A stretch of 64,000 nt of DNA from Chrysoperla carnea (taxonomy: Eukaryota; Arthropoda; Insecta; Neuroptera; Chrysopidae): contig NW_025408252.1 of the NCBI RefSeq assembly GCF_905475395.1, positions 124,001 to 188,000 of the forward strand. The letters run 5' to 3'. A program made the translations under genes and the position numbers. Under the pieces are notes generated by a model. The model ran no database searches. It had not been told where the DNA came from and was given only the letters and a program-made list of their open reading frames with translations. Positions within the stretch are counted from its first letter, which is position 1. The number at the start of each line of letters is the position of its first letter. Shown one piece after another: positions 63,560 through 64,000 of the stretch.

Positions 63560-64000
63560 ATATAACTTATTTATTTGATAATGAACCGCAATTATTAAAT
63601 TGTTTGACTGAAGAAACATTTTTAAAAATATATAAAAATATCAGTTTTTATACTTTAAAAAACTATGGCGATAAAATAATTACACGTGCTTGGAATAGTT
63701 TACCAAATAATATACAACAAGTGTTTCAACATTGTGAACCCTGTTATGAACATTATAACATAGGGAATACGCAGTGGGATGGGCCACCAGGCTTAAAAAG
63801 TAAATGTTATTTATGTAAGTCGACTTTGTGTGAAGATGTAACTTTGTCTGAAGATCTTTGTATGGATGAGTTGTCAAAATCATTTCCTAACTATAATTCG
63901 ATTTGGGCATGCGAGTTAACAACATGTATTGAAGATCTATTTATATCAGAACCGTGGCTGTATGGATGCATAGAAAATTTGGATGTGTTGTTGAAATTAA
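63556..64000 (+). CDS. Unknown cysteine-containing protein (3' partial), overlaps polymerase stop
   Basis: The ATG at 63556-63558 overlaps the polymerase TGA (63557-63559) as ATGA. The frame then stays open for 148 codons to the window edge. The protein starts MNITYLFDNEPQLLNCLTEE. CxxC pairs at C60/C63 and C84/C87 (with C92 and C102 nearby) could bind zinc; between them lies WDGPPGLK at 74-81. I do not recognise the family. Such overlap is normal for compact viral or element genomes and unusual for two host genes, so it most likely belongs to the same element. How it is translated (reinitiation or its own transcript) is unknown. Confidence 0.7.
   Translation, partial: MNITYLFDNEPQLLNCLTEETFLKIYKNISFYTLKNYGDKIITRAWNSLPNNIQQVFQHCEPCYEHYNIGNTQWDGPPGLKSKCYLCKSTLCEDVTLSEDLCMDELSKSFPNYNSIWACELTTCIEDLFISEPWLYGCIENLDVLLKL

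Larger units (their letters stand above)
59051..64000 (+). mobile_element. Polinton/Maverick-like or virus-derived element, left end (partial)
   Basis: Satellite homology stops at 59050 in mid-unit and the new sequence begins AGTAGG. It carries an iteron-rich leader, a protein-primed-type DNA polymerase gene and an overlapping second gene, all pointing away from the array. Polintons have terminal inverted repeats that usually start AG, a 6-bp target duplication, and a polymerase of this type. No integrase, capsid gene or second terminal repeat is inside the window, so class assignment is inference. Bidnavirus-like or adintovirus-like insertions are alternatives. Confidence 0.55.

Noticed and set aside
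61323..63883. Minus-strand ORFs opposite the polymerase and the following gene
   Set aside because: They are short, overlap strongly supported forward coding sequence, and have no motif.
1..64000. tRNA or rRNA genes
   Set aside because: No cloverleaf-like A/B box pairs or rRNA-like conserved blocks were seen by eye in the non-satellite parts.

Overview
The window is nuclear DNA of an animal, most likely an arthropod. The evidence is a BEL/Pao LTR retrotransposon at the left, which is a metazoan-restricted superfamily. At the right is a large virus-type, protein-primed family B DNA polymerase of the kind carried by Polinton/Maverick-like elements. Between them lies one AT-rich tandem satellite array. 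No host single-copy gene, tRNA, rRNA or CRISPR array was recognised.

Layout. (1) 1-6427: the 3' part of a BEL/Pao element. Its gag-pol frame is open from the window edge to 5044. A short T-rich 3' region with a G-run (polypurine tract) follows, then an 854-bp LTR (5574-6427) with TG...CA ends. (2) 6428-59050: a 52.6-kb head-to-tail satellite array with a 165-bp unit, about 319 copies. It is built from multi-unit duplications of roughly 1.3 to 3.6 kb. The unit is 55 codons long with no stop in one forward frame, so the array gives very long open frames (up to 1209 aa). These look like a by-product of the unit length rather than genes. (3) 59051-59725: a non-repetitive leader with iterated TTTGTGGTTA-type motifs, an imperfect 52-bp direct repeat and a TATA box. 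(4) 59726-63559: an intact 1277-aa DNA polymerase with exonuclease and polymerase motifs, a zinc finger and an HNH/endonuclease-VII-like zinc site. (5) 63556-64000: a second gene that overlaps the polymerase stop by ATGA and runs off the window.

How it fits together. Both visible edges of the satellite are mid-unit and abut a mobile element: the LTR terminus on the left and a sequence starting AGT on the right. The simplest reading is that the array is longer than the window, and that two elements, each with intact coding as far as visible, inserted into it. The satellite has a near-nucleosomal period, is about 27% GC, rich in short palindromes and A-tracts, and carries a TATA-like octamer on the minus strand of the consensus unit. 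This fits a heterochromatic or centromeric satellite, but the sequence alone cannot prove that.
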